The notes below the pieces were generated by a model that made no database searches, had not been told where the DNA came from, and saw only the letters and a program-made list of their open reading frames with translations. This document shows, piece after piece, positions 1 to 6,571 of a stretch of DNA of 11,237 nucleotides. The stretch's first letter is position 1. The number at the start of each line of letters is the position of its first letter. Made by a program: the position numbers and the translations under genes. Source of the DNA: an uncultured Hyphomonadaceae bacterium (lineage in GTDB: Bacteria > Pseudomonadota > Alphaproteobacteria > Caulobacterales > Hyphomonadaceae); contig CALLCD010000007.1 of assembly GCA_938049795.1 (NCBI GenBank), forward strand, positions 1 to 11,237, written 5' to 3'.

Positions 1-781
1 TTGGCCCTGTCACTGTGTCCGTGCCCTTTGGCTTGCTCAGAAAATCAAGCTCACGTCCAATCGCCAATTCGGGCCAGCGCAATGGCTCGGGTCCGTAGAC
101 GGCGCGAATACGGCCCTCTTCGCTCGCCTTAATCACGAGCAGCGGCAGGCCCGCATCGAGCCCCTGCACCAGCGGCGCATCGCCCTGAGCGCCGGACGCA
201 GCTTCAACCTTGGCACTGTCATTGGCGGCCACATGGCGCGCGCCTATCACCGGCGTACACGCCCAGAACATAACGCCAAGCTGGAACACAACCGCCAGAG
301 CCAGCGGCGCAACCAGCGCGCTCCAGCTTGCAGGCACCGTGTCCGACCACCCCAGCACGCCCGCACTGATTGACGCGCCAAATGCCAGAAACCCCAGCAC
401 CAAAACCTCAAGTGCAACGCTCGTGCGCCCCTGCGCCATCGCCGAGAACGGACCGAGCAACAAGATCACAATCAGTGGTGATAGCGCGCCCCCACCAATC
501 GCGAGTCCGGCAAACATCACCAGCACCCAGGCGAAAATTGTCAGATTGCCCGTAGCCTGTTCGGACAGCACCAGGCCGCTGCGGCCAAGCGCCCAGCTTG
601 CGACCGGAAGCAAAGCCACCAGAAACGCCAGCCCGCCCAAGATCAGCGGCGCCCCCATCAGCACACCGACCAAGCAAGCGACAGCGATCGCACCCAACCA
701 TGTAAGTTGCGAAATTGTAACACGACTTTCTTCGATTTGTCGCAAATTGTTAATCAATCCTGAAGGATTCGGGCTGAGCAT
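1..781 (-). CDS. Six-helix membrane protein, probable DivJ-like sensor histidine kinase (N-terminal part)
   Basis: This open frame of 260 codons runs off the left edge, so only the N-terminus is seen. The ATG at 781-779 is preceded by GGAG (791-788) with a 6-base gap, a good ribosome binding site. The product starts MLSPNPSGLINNLRQ and has about six hydrophobic helices between residues 27 and 170. A GGGALSPL turn between helices 3 and 4 resembles the G-T/G-G-x-x-SP pattern I recall from the membrane domain of DivJ-type cell-cycle kinases. After the membrane part come a small polar linker and, from about residue 200, a segment (GLDAGLPLLVIKASEEGRIR) that looks like the start of a PAS domain. 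The kinase core, with its H box and ATP-binding site, would lie outside the window, so the kinase call is inference. Other membrane-anchored PAS proteins remain possible. It is transcribed divergently from the secreted-protein gene. Confidence 0.6.
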   Translation of the reverse strand, partial: MLSPNPSGLINNLRQIEESRVTISQLTWLGAIAVACLVGVLMGAPLILGGLAFLVALLPVASWALGRSGLVLSEQATGNLTIFAWVLVMFAGLAIGGGALSPLIVILLLGPFSAMAQGRTSVALEVLVLGFLAFGASISAGVLGWSDTVPASWSALVAPLALAVVFQLGVMFWACTPVIGARHVAANDSAKVEAASGAQGDAPLVQGLDAGLPLLVIKASEEGRIRAVYGPEPLRWPELAIGRELDFLSKPKGTDTVTGP

Positions 782-893
782 CAGCTACTCCTACATAATT
801 TCGCAGTTACGAGCAAAGAAAACGCAGAACGCACGGTTCCCCCTGCCCCACTTATGGGTCAAGGTTATAGCGCTAAAGAAGCGGAGCAATACG

Positions 894-1949
894 ATGAAGA
901 TCATACCCAAATTCCTAATCTCTGCAGCCCTCGTGGCCGCAACAGCGACATCGGTCACTGCCCAAGATGCAAATCCGGTGCCGGTGGCCAGTTCCGCACA
1001 GCAAATAGCCACAACCAGCGCGCAGAATGTCCGCCAGATGGACATTATCACCCAGACGGCGGCCAGTTATGGCACGTTTCAAAGTGATGTTGGTGATATT
1101 CAAAGACGGGGGCTTAACTCGACCGCAGACGTTACCAATGCGCTCGACAAACTTGCGGGACAGAATGCCGCTCAACTCTCGCGAGGGTGGCTCGCTTATG
1201 CCGCGCTCATCGCTTCGCAATCGCCGGAACTGCGCACCTCAGTCCGCGAGGTTGTCTCCGCCTATGGTGCCCAGACCATTATCAGTGGTTTGCAGGCCGA
1301 CCGCCAATATGTCCGCCGTGATCTGAATGGCGGAGAAGCGGCCGTCTCGCTCGCCTTTTCCGCTCTGGGTGCCGACAGCCGCCGGCTTAACCGTACAGCC
1401 AGCTATTTCCGCGAACAGGCCTTTGCGCTTCAGGGCGCAAGCTGGGCGAAAACCAAAATGCGCCGCAACGCAATGGACAGCAGAGTGAACGGCTTTATGA
1501 GTTCCGCGCGCTCCCAACGTGCCCCTCGCGGCGAAATTGTCAGCGCGCTTCAGCAATCAAGCTCGAATTCTGCCTTCATGCAAGCGGGCCTGCCCGGCGC
1601 GCCAAGCCTTTGGGATGGATCCATCAGCGCAAGCACAGGCATCCGTTTTCCCACCACCAACACCGCCGTCAGGACAGCCCATCGCACCTCCCATAGACGC
1701 GGCCCGAGCCAAAATGCAGATATGGTCGCAACCCTTGCCGCTTTCCGAATCATCGGCGCAGGTCCGGAACTTTCCGGCCAGATCCGCGCAACAATGGGCG
1801 AAGGGCCAATGACCCCTTGTATCCGCAGCGCGCAACTCAACATCAATCAGTGTATCGCGTCCAATGCCTTCCCGTTCGAGACAGTCGATTGCATTGGCAA
1901 GCATGCGATTAGCGAAGTTAGCGAGTGCTTCAGCAGCAATGCACGCTAG
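894..1949 (+). CDS. Exported protein with four-cysteine C-terminal tail, unknown function
   Basis: I do not recognise a family. The ATG at 894 is chosen because GGAG (883-886) lies 7 bases upstream and because translation from it opens with a typical Sec signal peptide: MKIIPK, a hydrophobic core to about residue 20, and a V-T-A cleavage site after residue 23. The same frame is open back to 210, but that part overlaps the divergent membrane gene and is not coding. The mature protein of about 328 residues is rich in Ala, Ser, Gln and Arg. It looks mostly helical to about residue 210, followed by a low-complexity Ser/Thr/Arg stretch (about 225-275). The tail has Cys at 309, 320, 333 and 345, spaced C-x10-C and C-x11-C, which suggests two disulfides in the periplasm or outside the cell. 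It is a single-gene unit ended by the terminator at 2005-2043. Confidence 0.85.
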   Translation: MKIIPKFLISAALVAATATSVTAQDANPVPVASSAQQIATTSAQNVRQMDIITQTAASYGTFQSDVGDIQRRGLNSTADVTNALDKLAGQNAAQLSRGWLAYAALIASQSPELRTSVREVVSAYGAQTIISGLQADRQYVRRDLNGGEAAVSLAFSALGADSRRLNRTASYFREQAFALQGASWAKTKMRRNAMDSRVNGFMSSARSQRAPRGEIVSALQQSSSNSAFMQAGLPGAPSLWDGSISASTGIRFPTTNTAVRTAHRTSHRRGPSQNADMVATLAAFRIIGAGPELSGQIRATMGEGPMTPCIRSAQLNINQCIASNAFPFETVDCIGKHAISEVSECFSSNAR

Positions 1950-2004
1950 ATCTCCAACCCGCTAAGGCACGACATGGCCAGTCCGCCAAGCGGCCCGAAA
2001 TCAC

Positions 2005-2043
2005 AAACCCCTGAAGCCTGCGCGCTTTAGGGGTTTTCTTTTT
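2005..2043 (+). terminator. Intrinsic terminator after the exported-protein gene
   Basis: A 13-bp stem pairs AAACCCCTGAAGC (2005-2017) with GCTTTAGGGGTTT (2024-2036), with one G-T pair and a 6-base loop. The downstream arm runs into TTTTCTTTTT (2034-2043). The T-tract is on the plus strand only, so it ends transcription coming from the exported-protein gene. Its 3' end is less than 30 bases before the start of sufE. Confidence 0.9.
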
Positions 2044-2068
2044 CCGCCAAACATCCCACATGTGCGCC

Positions 2069-2488
2069 ATGACACTCGAAGAGACCGCTCAGGACATCCG
2101 CGAAGAATTCTCATTCCTAGATGATTGGGAGCAGCGCTATGCGCATCTGATTGATCTTGGGAAATCGAACCTACCTTTGACCGAGGCCGAACGCAGTGAA
2201 GAGAACCGCGTGCGCGGGTGTGCCTCGCAAGTCTGGCTCGTTAGCGGACAGGGTGAGGACAACCGGCTGACCCTGCGCGCAGAGTCAAACGCCATGATCG
2301 TGTCCGGCCTGATCGCCTTGCTGGTCCGCCTGTTTTCCGGTCAACCCGCGCCCGACATCGCCGCTTTCGACCCGGCTGGCTTCCTCGAAGAAATTGGCGT
2401 GAGTGGAGCGCTCACAGCCCAGCGCTCGAACGGATTGGCCTCGATGATCCAGCGCATCCAGAGTGATGCCCGCGCCATATCGTCGTGA
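2069..2488 (+). CDS. sufE: SufE family sulfur-acceptor protein (Fe-S cluster assembly)
   Basis: SufE accepts persulfide sulfur from the cysteine desulfurase SufS and stimulates its activity in cytoplasmic Fe-S cluster assembly. The family pattern is clear: FSFLDDWEQRYAHLIDLGK near the start, then ENRVRGCASQVWL with the sulfur-accepting cysteine, a hydrophobic helix (IVSGLIALLVRLFSGQ), and the C-terminal RSNGLASMIQRI. The product is 139 residues, usual for the family. I place the start at the ATG at 2069 because the active cysteine is then residue 51, the same number as in Escherichia coli SufE. An in-frame ATG at 2060 adds only MCA and cannot be excluded. Neither start has a visible Shine-Dalgarno sequence. 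The gene converges on the DUF6456 gene with 17 bases between stop codons. No other suf genes are in the window. Confidence 0.93.
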   Translation: MTLEETAQDIREEFSFLDDWEQRYAHLIDLGKSNLPLTEAERSEENRVRGCASQVWLVSGQGEDNRLTLRAESNAMIVSGLIALLVRLFSGQPAPDIAAFDPAGFLEEIGVSGALTAQRSNGLASMIQRIQSDARAISS

Positions 2489-2505
2489 ACCGGCACCCTT
2501 GTGTG

Positions 2506-3207
2506 TCAGGCCTCGGCCCGGATATAATGATCATAGGTGTGCGCGACTTGCTGCAGACCTTGTCGCAGCGCCTCATGGACACGCCGCGTGCTTATCCCGA
2601 AATCAGCACAAATGCGACGCTGGGTATGCCCTTTAACCAAAACGGACTCGACCAATGCAAACTGGCGCGGGCCCAAGACTTCGGCAATCCGGCCCAGCGC
2701 CGCCCGCGCAGACAGGCTCCGCTCGGGCAGTCCCGCACTGGCCCCGCGATGCCCGCGCGTCTGCCCGCTTAACTCGAACGACCAATTCATCGTCACAGAG
2801 CGGCTGGTGGATTGGGTTTCATAATCTCGCAGAAACCGCATCGCCGCGCGCGCCAACCTGTTCCTGTCTCGCGGATCATCATCCCTTTTCAAGGCCGCCT
2901 CAAGAACCGATGCCGATCGCATGCGCCCGGCCTGCATCTGTTTCCGCTCTGCGCGCGGTGTCGTGCTGGATGAACGCGCGGCCGCTGGCAAGGCATGTCC
3001 CTCGCGCCAAGTCCAGCGTTGCCCCAGAGCACACTGCGCCACCAGAGCCCCCTCAGCCTTCAGCCGTTCAACCAGTTCGAATGCTAACACACCGACACAG
3101 CCGCGCCGCGCATCCATTGTGCGGCACACGCGATAACCATCGGCACTTTGTAGCAACATGCCGCCATGTGCGAGCACGCGAAGCAGCCTTATCTCATCCG
3201 TGTTCAT
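2506..3207 (-). CDS. DUF6456 domain protein, probable DNA-binding regulator
   Basis: This 233-residue basic protein matches my memory of the alphaproteobacterial DUF6456 family. The N-terminal 55 residues (IRLLRVLAHGGMLLQSADGY) look like a winged-helix module. A Ser/Thr/Arg-rich linker follows (about 75-100), then a helical part (about 101-135), and a C-terminal helix-turn-helix. The last reads LGPRQFALVESVLVKGHTQR, then a turn at DFGIS and recognition helix RRVHEALRQGL (about residues 178-218). It resembles the sigma-70 region 4 style of helix-turn-helix. The ATG (3207-3205) overlaps the stop of the DnaA-like gene as ATGA, so the two are probably translated together and may act as partners; that is inference. 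No biochemical function is known to me. It ends 17 bases from the convergent sufE stop, with no evident terminator between them. Confidence 0.85.
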   Translation of the reverse strand: MNTDEIRLLRVLAHGGMLLQSADGYRVCRTMDARRGCVGVLAFELVERLKAEGALVAQCALGQRWTWREGHALPAAARSSSTTPRAERKQMQAGRMRSASVLEAALKRDDDPRDRNRLARAAMRFLRDYETQSTSRSVTMNWSFELSGQTRGHRGASAGLPERSLSARAALGRIAEVLGPRQFALVESVLVKGHTQRRICADFGISTRRVHEALRQGLQQVAHTYDHYIRAEA

Positions 3208-3548
3208 ACGGCTTGTCCGGCCTGTCCGGCAATTAGCTGTGCCGCTTGTTTCAGCGCCGCATCAAAATTGTCGAGCCAGCAATCCAGCGCCGGATCATCT
3301 CGACGGTCTTCGATCTGATGGCAGGCATAGGCGACCGTAGACCGGTCCCGTCCGAACGCACCGGCCACCCGCGCCAGCGAAATGCCAAAACCGACATAGA
3401 CCGCATACATCGCAAGCTGGCGAGCATAGGCGGTATCTGCCGTGCCGCGCCGTTGCTCAAGCACCGAGTTTGGTGCGAGGCTCAAGGCATACTCGACCAT
3501 GCCAACCGCCAGTCGTGCGCGCCGTTCGTCCAGTTGTTTGTTTCTCAT
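3204..3548 (-). CDS. DnaA domain IV-like helix-turn-helix protein (no ATPase domain)
   Basis: The 114-residue product corresponds to only the C-terminal DNA-binding domain of the replication initiator DnaA; the AAA+ ATPase is absent. A basic segment (EQRRGTADTAYARQLAMYA) matches the first part of domain IV. GISLARVAGAFGRDRSTVAYA matches the DnaA signature, which in Escherichia coli reads GRDHTTVLHA. The DNA-contacting His (E. coli H434) is Arg here, so box specificity may differ. It could compete with DnaA at origin boxes or act as a transcription factor; both are inference. The start is uncertain: the ATG at 3548 lies 11 bases from GGAG (3563-3560), a TTG at 3554 lies 5 bases from it, and the frame is open to a GTG at 3557. 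Its stop overlaps the DUF6456 start by 4 bases. Confidence 0.85.
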   Translation of the reverse strand: MRNKQLDERRARLAVGMVEYALSLAPNSVLEQRRGTADTAYARQLAMYAVYVGFGISLARVAGAFGRDRSTVAYACHQIEDRRDDPALDCWLDNFDAALKQAAQLIAGQAGQAV

Positions 3549-3600
3549 CTTCAACACTGCTCCGTTGCATCATGAACTGACACAATAATACGGTGAACAG

Positions 3601-3629
3601 GTTGTAGGATATTATTCCTATTTTGTCGA
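3601..3629 (-). promoter_or_regulatory. Candidate promoter with interleaved palindromes before the DnaA-like gene
   Basis: On the minus strand TCGACA (3629-3624) and TACAAC (3606-3601) are 17 bases apart, a fair -35/-10 pair (5/6 and 4/6 of consensus). Over them lie three alternating repeats: TCCTAT (revcomp of 3629-3634), ATAGGA (revcomp of 3616-3621) and TCCTA (revcomp of 3605-3609). The middle copy can pair with either neighbour. A repressor site inside the promoter would fit this layout, but no known operator is recognised. Confidence 0.35.
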
Positions 3630-3643
3630 TAGGAGGTCTATGA

Positions 3644-4141
3644 TTATGCCGCAACCATTGAATGTCGGCGTTGAGCCTGCCGGAGAATATGTGGCAGATT
3701 CTCCCCGCTTGGACTGGCGGCGATTTCGTCAAAACACAGAACAAGTCGTGCCATGCCGGTTTCATCGCGCAGCGGCAGCCGGAGCCAGGAATGCCAGCGC
3801 GCACCGATCTGCCGATCTCCGAACACCGCACGGCCTGTTTCCAAAGCAATTTCCATTGACGCACTGCCCGCTTCTTCGACAGCCGTGTCGATCTCGCTGA
3901 GCAAGTGTCCCTTGTCTACATCGGCAAACACATTGCTCAAGAGCGATCCGGCCAACCGGAACCGAAACCCGCTATCGTCCAGTTCCACCAGCGAGATATG
4001 TCCCAGCGCACAGCCAAATTTGCCCGGATCAATATCGCTTCGATGCGGTATACCATCCTCACCAGCAATCTCGTGCCAATGGTCGAGTATCTTCGCCTGC
4101 ATCGGATTCAATTCAAAATTTTCCGCATTGACGTGCTGCAC
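3644..4141 (-). CDS. PAS_5 family single-domain protein (MopJ-like)
   Basis: The 165-residue soluble protein has the PAS_5 (formerly DUF1457) layout. After an N-terminal helix (LNPMQAKILDHWHEI) comes PHRSDIDPGKFGCALGHISL (about 32-51), then the strand pair FRFRLAGSLLSNVF (59-72), a helical stretch, and the closing strands WLRLPLRD and ARLVLCFDEI (119-140). No output domain such as a kinase or cyclase is attached. Caulobacter MopJ, of the same type, affects cell-cycle control through CtrA; whether this is its counterpart is not shown by the sequence. The start is a GTG (4141-4139) preceded by the very strong GGAGGAGGAGG with a 5-base gap, which settles it. The upstream spacer carries four GANTC sites and a CtrA-like half site. 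The next gene downstream, the DnaA-like one, starts about 95 bases away with its own candidate promoter. Confidence 0.88.
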   Translation of the reverse strand: MQHVNAENFELNPMQAKILDHWHEIAGEDGIPHRSDIDPGKFGCALGHISLVELDDSGFRFRLAGSLLSNVFADVDKGHLLSEIDTAVEEAGSASMEIALETGRAVFGDRQIGARWHSWLRLPLRDETGMARLVLCFDEIAASPSGENLPHILRQAQRRHSMVAA

Positions 4142-4161
4142 GCTCGCCTCCTCCTCCAGCC

Positions 4162-4247
4162 GATTCGAGAATCATTGATCGGCTGATTTCGAATCAGAAT
4201 GCAAGAAAAAATTAACCCATTTTCAAAAAGTAATACATTTCAGATTC
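4162..4247. promoter_or_regulatory. Cluster of four GANTC sites upstream of the PAS_5 gene
   Basis: GATTC at 4162-4166, GAATC at 4169-4173, GAATC at 4191-4195 and GATTC at 4243-4247 fall within 86 bases, just upstream of the PAS_5 start. GANTC is the target of the alphaproteobacterial cell-cycle methylase CcrM, whose marks modulate promoters together with GcrA. One site per about 256 bases is expected by chance in unbiased sequence. That these sites are methylated or regulatory is inference. Confidence 0.45.
4201..4217 (+). promoter_or_regulatory. CtrA-like half site
   Basis: GCAA, then 7 bases, then TTAACC matches the second half of the CtrA consensus TTAA-N7-TTAAC fully and the first half at two of four positions. 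It lies inside the GANTC cluster, 60-76 bases upstream of the PAS_5 start codon and between that gene and the end of mucR. A single weak match in AT-rich DNA can arise by chance. Confidence 0.3.
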
Positions 4248-4264
4248 GCAACGAAACTAGCAAA

Positions 4265-4693
4265 TCACTGGTCAGATTTCTTATTTTGACCCAAGCCCAT
4301 TTTTTTGGCCAAAGCTGACCTTTGCCGCCTATAACTTGGCGCAACCATCGGATAATCTGGCCCCAAACCCCACTTCTCGCGATACTCTTCAGGCGACATA
4401 TCATATTTGGATCGCAGATGCCGACGCAAAGATTTGAACTTCTCGCCGTCTTCCAGACACACCAGATACTCGTCCGAGATTGACTTTTTGATCGAAACAG
4501 CCGGGATCAGGGGCTGGGCTGCCGCGCCGTTTGTTTGGAGGCCAATCATGGCTTCATGCACACTGTTGATCACCCCTGCAAGATCTGCAGACTGGACCGG
4601 ATTATTGCTGACATAGGCCGCAACAATCTTGGATGTCATTTCAATCAAATCATTCGATTCAACCAGTTCTTCATTTCGCAGATCAGCAGACAT
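4265..4693 (-). CDS. mucR: MucR/Ros family transcriptional regulator
   Basis: The 142-residue product has the two-part MucR layout. An N-terminal helical oligomerisation region (IEMTSKIVAAYVSNNPV, then DLAGVINSVHEAMIGL) is followed by the zinc-finger-like DNA-binding domain: DEYLVCLEDGEKFKSLRRHL, MSPEEYREKWGL, YPMVAPSYRRQRSALAKKMG. MucR proteins are H-NS-like silencers that bind AT-rich DNA; in Caulobacter they help control CtrA-dependent genes. Of the four zinc ligands of Agrobacterium Ros (C79, C82, H92, H97), this protein has C79 and H92 but D82 and Y97, so zinc binding is doubtful. The ATG (4693-4691) follows GAGG with an 8-base gap. The flanking spacers are strongly AT-rich, which fits autoregulation known for the family. 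The 138-base gap to the antiporter operon upstream suggests a separate unit. Confidence 0.95.
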   Translation of the reverse strand: MSADLRNEELVESNDLIEMTSKIVAAYVSNNPVQSADLAGVINSVHEAMIGLQTNGAAAQPLIPAVSIKKSISDEYLVCLEDGEKFKSLRRHLRSKYDMSPEEYREKWGLGPDYPMVAPSYRRQRSALAKKMGLGQNKKSDQ

Positions 4694-4773
4694 TCCATAA
4701 ACCTCGTGAGTCTTTATTACTAATCATTCTCTAAAGGAAATACAGTAACAATAAAAGACAGATCACGTATTTG

Positions 4774-4792
4774 TTGCAGTCAAATACTGCAA
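4774..4792. repeat. 19-base inverted repeat upstream of mucR
   Basis: TTGCAGT (4774-4780) and ACTGCAA (4786-4792) form perfect 7-bp arms around a 5-base spacer, in the AT-rich gap between the antiporter operon end and mucR. It lies 81-99 bases upstream of the mucR start. It could be a dimeric regulator site. As a terminator for the antiporter operon it is unconvincing because the T-run is on the wrong side. Confidence 0.45.
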
Positions 4793-4810
4793 AAATAATA
4801 GGCCGCTATT
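4791..4810 (-). terminator. Weak candidate terminator of the antiporter operon
   Basis: Read on the minus strand, AATAG (4810-4806), loop CGGC and CTATT (4801-4797) form a 5-bp stem followed by A and five T (4795-4791). It starts 22 bases after the stop codon of the last antiporter gene. The stem is short and AT-rich, so it may be inefficient or not a terminator. Confidence 0.25.
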
Positions 4811-4831
4811 TCTATAAAGACGCCGCGATAC

Positions 4832-6571
4832 TCAACTCAGAAAGGACAAGAGCAATACAGCGCAAAGTAACACAGCCACCCAGATCGCCATGCCGCCCGT
4901 CAACGGCCCCCGCGAGAGGACACCTTGAGGGCTGAAAGCCGCTTCGATCCGCTCATAGGCCCGGTGCCACAGCCCTTGCCAGACTGCCATCAGTGCCGGT
5001 CCAGCCTTACGCCAAACCGCACCAGACCACAGCATCGCGCCATAGCCTGCGCGCCGATAGGCCCAGTCCGCATCCAAAATCGTCCCTGGCCGCTCCTCGG
5101 GATAAAGATTGAACCGCTGCAACAACACAAAAGCCAGCGCCGCCAGAACCAGCAACTGCATCTGTGTCAGAATATGGTCGAACGTATAAGGCTGATAGGT
5201 CCGTGCCGCGTCCGGAAAAGGAAGCATCTGGTAAAACATGCCATAGCCAAACCCGCTCACCGCAGGCAGCGCCACCGCAATACAGATGAACGAAGCCAGC
5301 CCCATCGCAAGCAACATGTTAAACGGGGCCTCTTCAACCCGCTTGACGCTATCATGACCGAAAAAGGCGAAATACGGTATCTTGATCCCCGAATGCTCCA
5401 GCACGCCCGCCGACGCAAACAGAAGCATCGCCCAGACAATCAGATGCCCCTCGTGCAGAACCGCGCTCATGGTCAGGGATTTTGCGACAAACCCCGAAAA
5501 GAGCGGAAACGCGGAAATAGACGCCGCCCCGATCAGGCAGAACACCGCCGTCCACGGCATAGACTTGTAAAGCCCGCCAAGCTCGCTCGCTTTGGTCGTG
5601 CCCGTCCGGTAAAGCACTGCGCCCATGCTCATGAACAAGAGACCCTTATAGATGATATGGGCAAAGGCATGCGCTGCCGCCCCGTTCAGCGCCAAATGTG
5701 TCCCCACACCAATGGCGCACACCATAAAGCCAACCTGATTGTTCAGACTGTAGGCGAGCACTTTGCGCAGATCATTTTCGATCACGGCAAAGAAAACCGG
5801 GAACACGGTCATGATTGCGCCAATCCAGATCAGGATCGGCTCGCCCGCAAATACGCGCGCCAGAACATAAACCGCAAGCTTTGTTGTAAATGCGGACAGG
5901 ACCACCGCGCCCACCACCGTCGCGCGCGGATACGCATCCTGAAGCCAGTTGTGCATGAGCGGGAACGCCGCTTTGATCCCAAAAGCAAACAGCAGAAGCC
6001 AGGTGCCTGCATCCGTGCCAAGCGACAGGCTGCGCAAAGACATATCGCCGGTGACCGCAAACAATTGCGTCGCGCCATAGAGCAGCAGAACGCCGGAGAG
6101 AACCTGAACCCCCAAATACCGCATCGCCGCGCCATAGGCCGCCCGTGTGCCCGTCTTGAGGATCAGGAAGACCGACGAGATGGCCGTCAGTTCCCAGAAC
6201 ACGAACAGGCTCATGAAATCGCCGACAAAGGTCGCCGCCACCGCCGCGCCCGAATAAATCATGGCTGACGCATCTTGCACGCGGTCATCCTGATGGAGCG
6301 CATAGATCCCGTTCAGCGTGGCCGCAATGAGGAACGCAAACCCGAAAATAAAACTCAGACTGTCAACACGGTAGAGCACCATGTCCACGCCTATCATTGA
6401 CAGGGACATCAGATCCACTTCCTGTACCGCGCCAGACAGGAGCCAGAACGCGGCAATCGGCGTGGCAATCGTCAACACTTGCCGCACCCGCTGGTTCGGC
6501 ATAAAGGCGCAGATCACCCCGGCAAGGATCAGCAGAAGTCCGGGATTCATGGTCGCCAGAAATGCGCTCAT
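4832..6571 (-). CDS. Mrp/Mnh antiporter D-type subunit, third copy, C-terminally extended
   Basis: This 579-residue inner-membrane protein belongs to the NuoL/M/N-MrpA/D family of proton-translocating subunits. The pumping residues expected of the family are present: Glu127 in FVFWELTAIS, Lys200 in FGIKAAFPLMHNWL, Lys231 in FTTKLAVY, and His305/Lys309 in AHIIYKGLLFM. After the usual 14 or so helices (to about residue 488) comes a 90-residue extension. It holds the motif ERPGTILDADWAYRR (493-507), a partly amphipathic segment, and one more hydrophobic helix at 559-578, recalling the C-terminal lateral helix plus anchor of NuoL. It may fill the role of the N-terminal half of MrpA, which is inference. 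The ATG overlaps the stop of the small protein gene as ATGA and follows GGAGG with a 6-base gap. It is the last gene of the operon; mucR follows after 138 bases. Confidence 0.93.
   Translation of the reverse strand: MSAFLATMNPGLLLILAGVICAFMPNQRVRQVLTIATPIAAFWLLSGAVQEVDLMSLSMIGVDMVLYRVDSLSFIFGFAFLIAATLNGIYALHQDDRVQDASAMIYSGAAVAATFVGDFMSLFVFWELTAISSVFLILKTGTRAAYGAAMRYLGVQVLSGVLLLYGATQLFAVTGDMSLRSLSLGTDAGTWLLLFAFGIKAAFPLMHNWLQDAYPRATVVGAVVLSAFTTKLAVYVLARVFAGEPILIWIGAIMTVFPVFFAVIENDLRKVLAYSLNNQVGFMVCAIGVGTHLALNGAAAHAFAHIIYKGLLFMSMGAVLYRTGTTKASELGGLYKSMPWTAVFCLIGAASISAFPLFSGFVAKSLTMSAVLHEGHLIVWAMLLFASAGVLEHSGIKIPYFAFFGHDSVKRVEEAPFNMLLAMGLASFICIAVALPAVSGFGYGMFYQMLPFPDAARTYQPYTFDHILTQMQLLVLAALAFVLLQRFNLYPEERPGTILDADWAYRRAGYGAMLWSGAVWRKAGPALMAVWQGLWHRAYERIEAAFSPQGVLSRGPLTGGMAIWVAVLLCAVLLLSFLS

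Noticed and set aside
210..893. N-terminal extension of the exported-protein frame
   Set aside because: It lies antisense to the membrane kinase gene, its translation is low in hydrophobic order and rich in Ser/Pro/Ala, and a signal peptide with a ribosome binding site starts at 894.
782..893. Promoters in the divergent spacer
   Set aside because: TTATAG and a few T-rich hexamers are present, but no -35/-10 pair with acceptable spacing could be chosen for either gene.
3457..3864. 135-codon minus-strand frame between the PAS_5 and DnaA-like genes
   Set aside because: It overlaps both genes in another frame, and both of those show clear family motifs.
4925..6268. 447-codon open frame on the plus strand
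   Set aside because: It is entirely antisense to the third D-type antiporter gene. Its product is rich in Arg, His and Gln, as expected from the reverse of a hydrophobic coding sequence.
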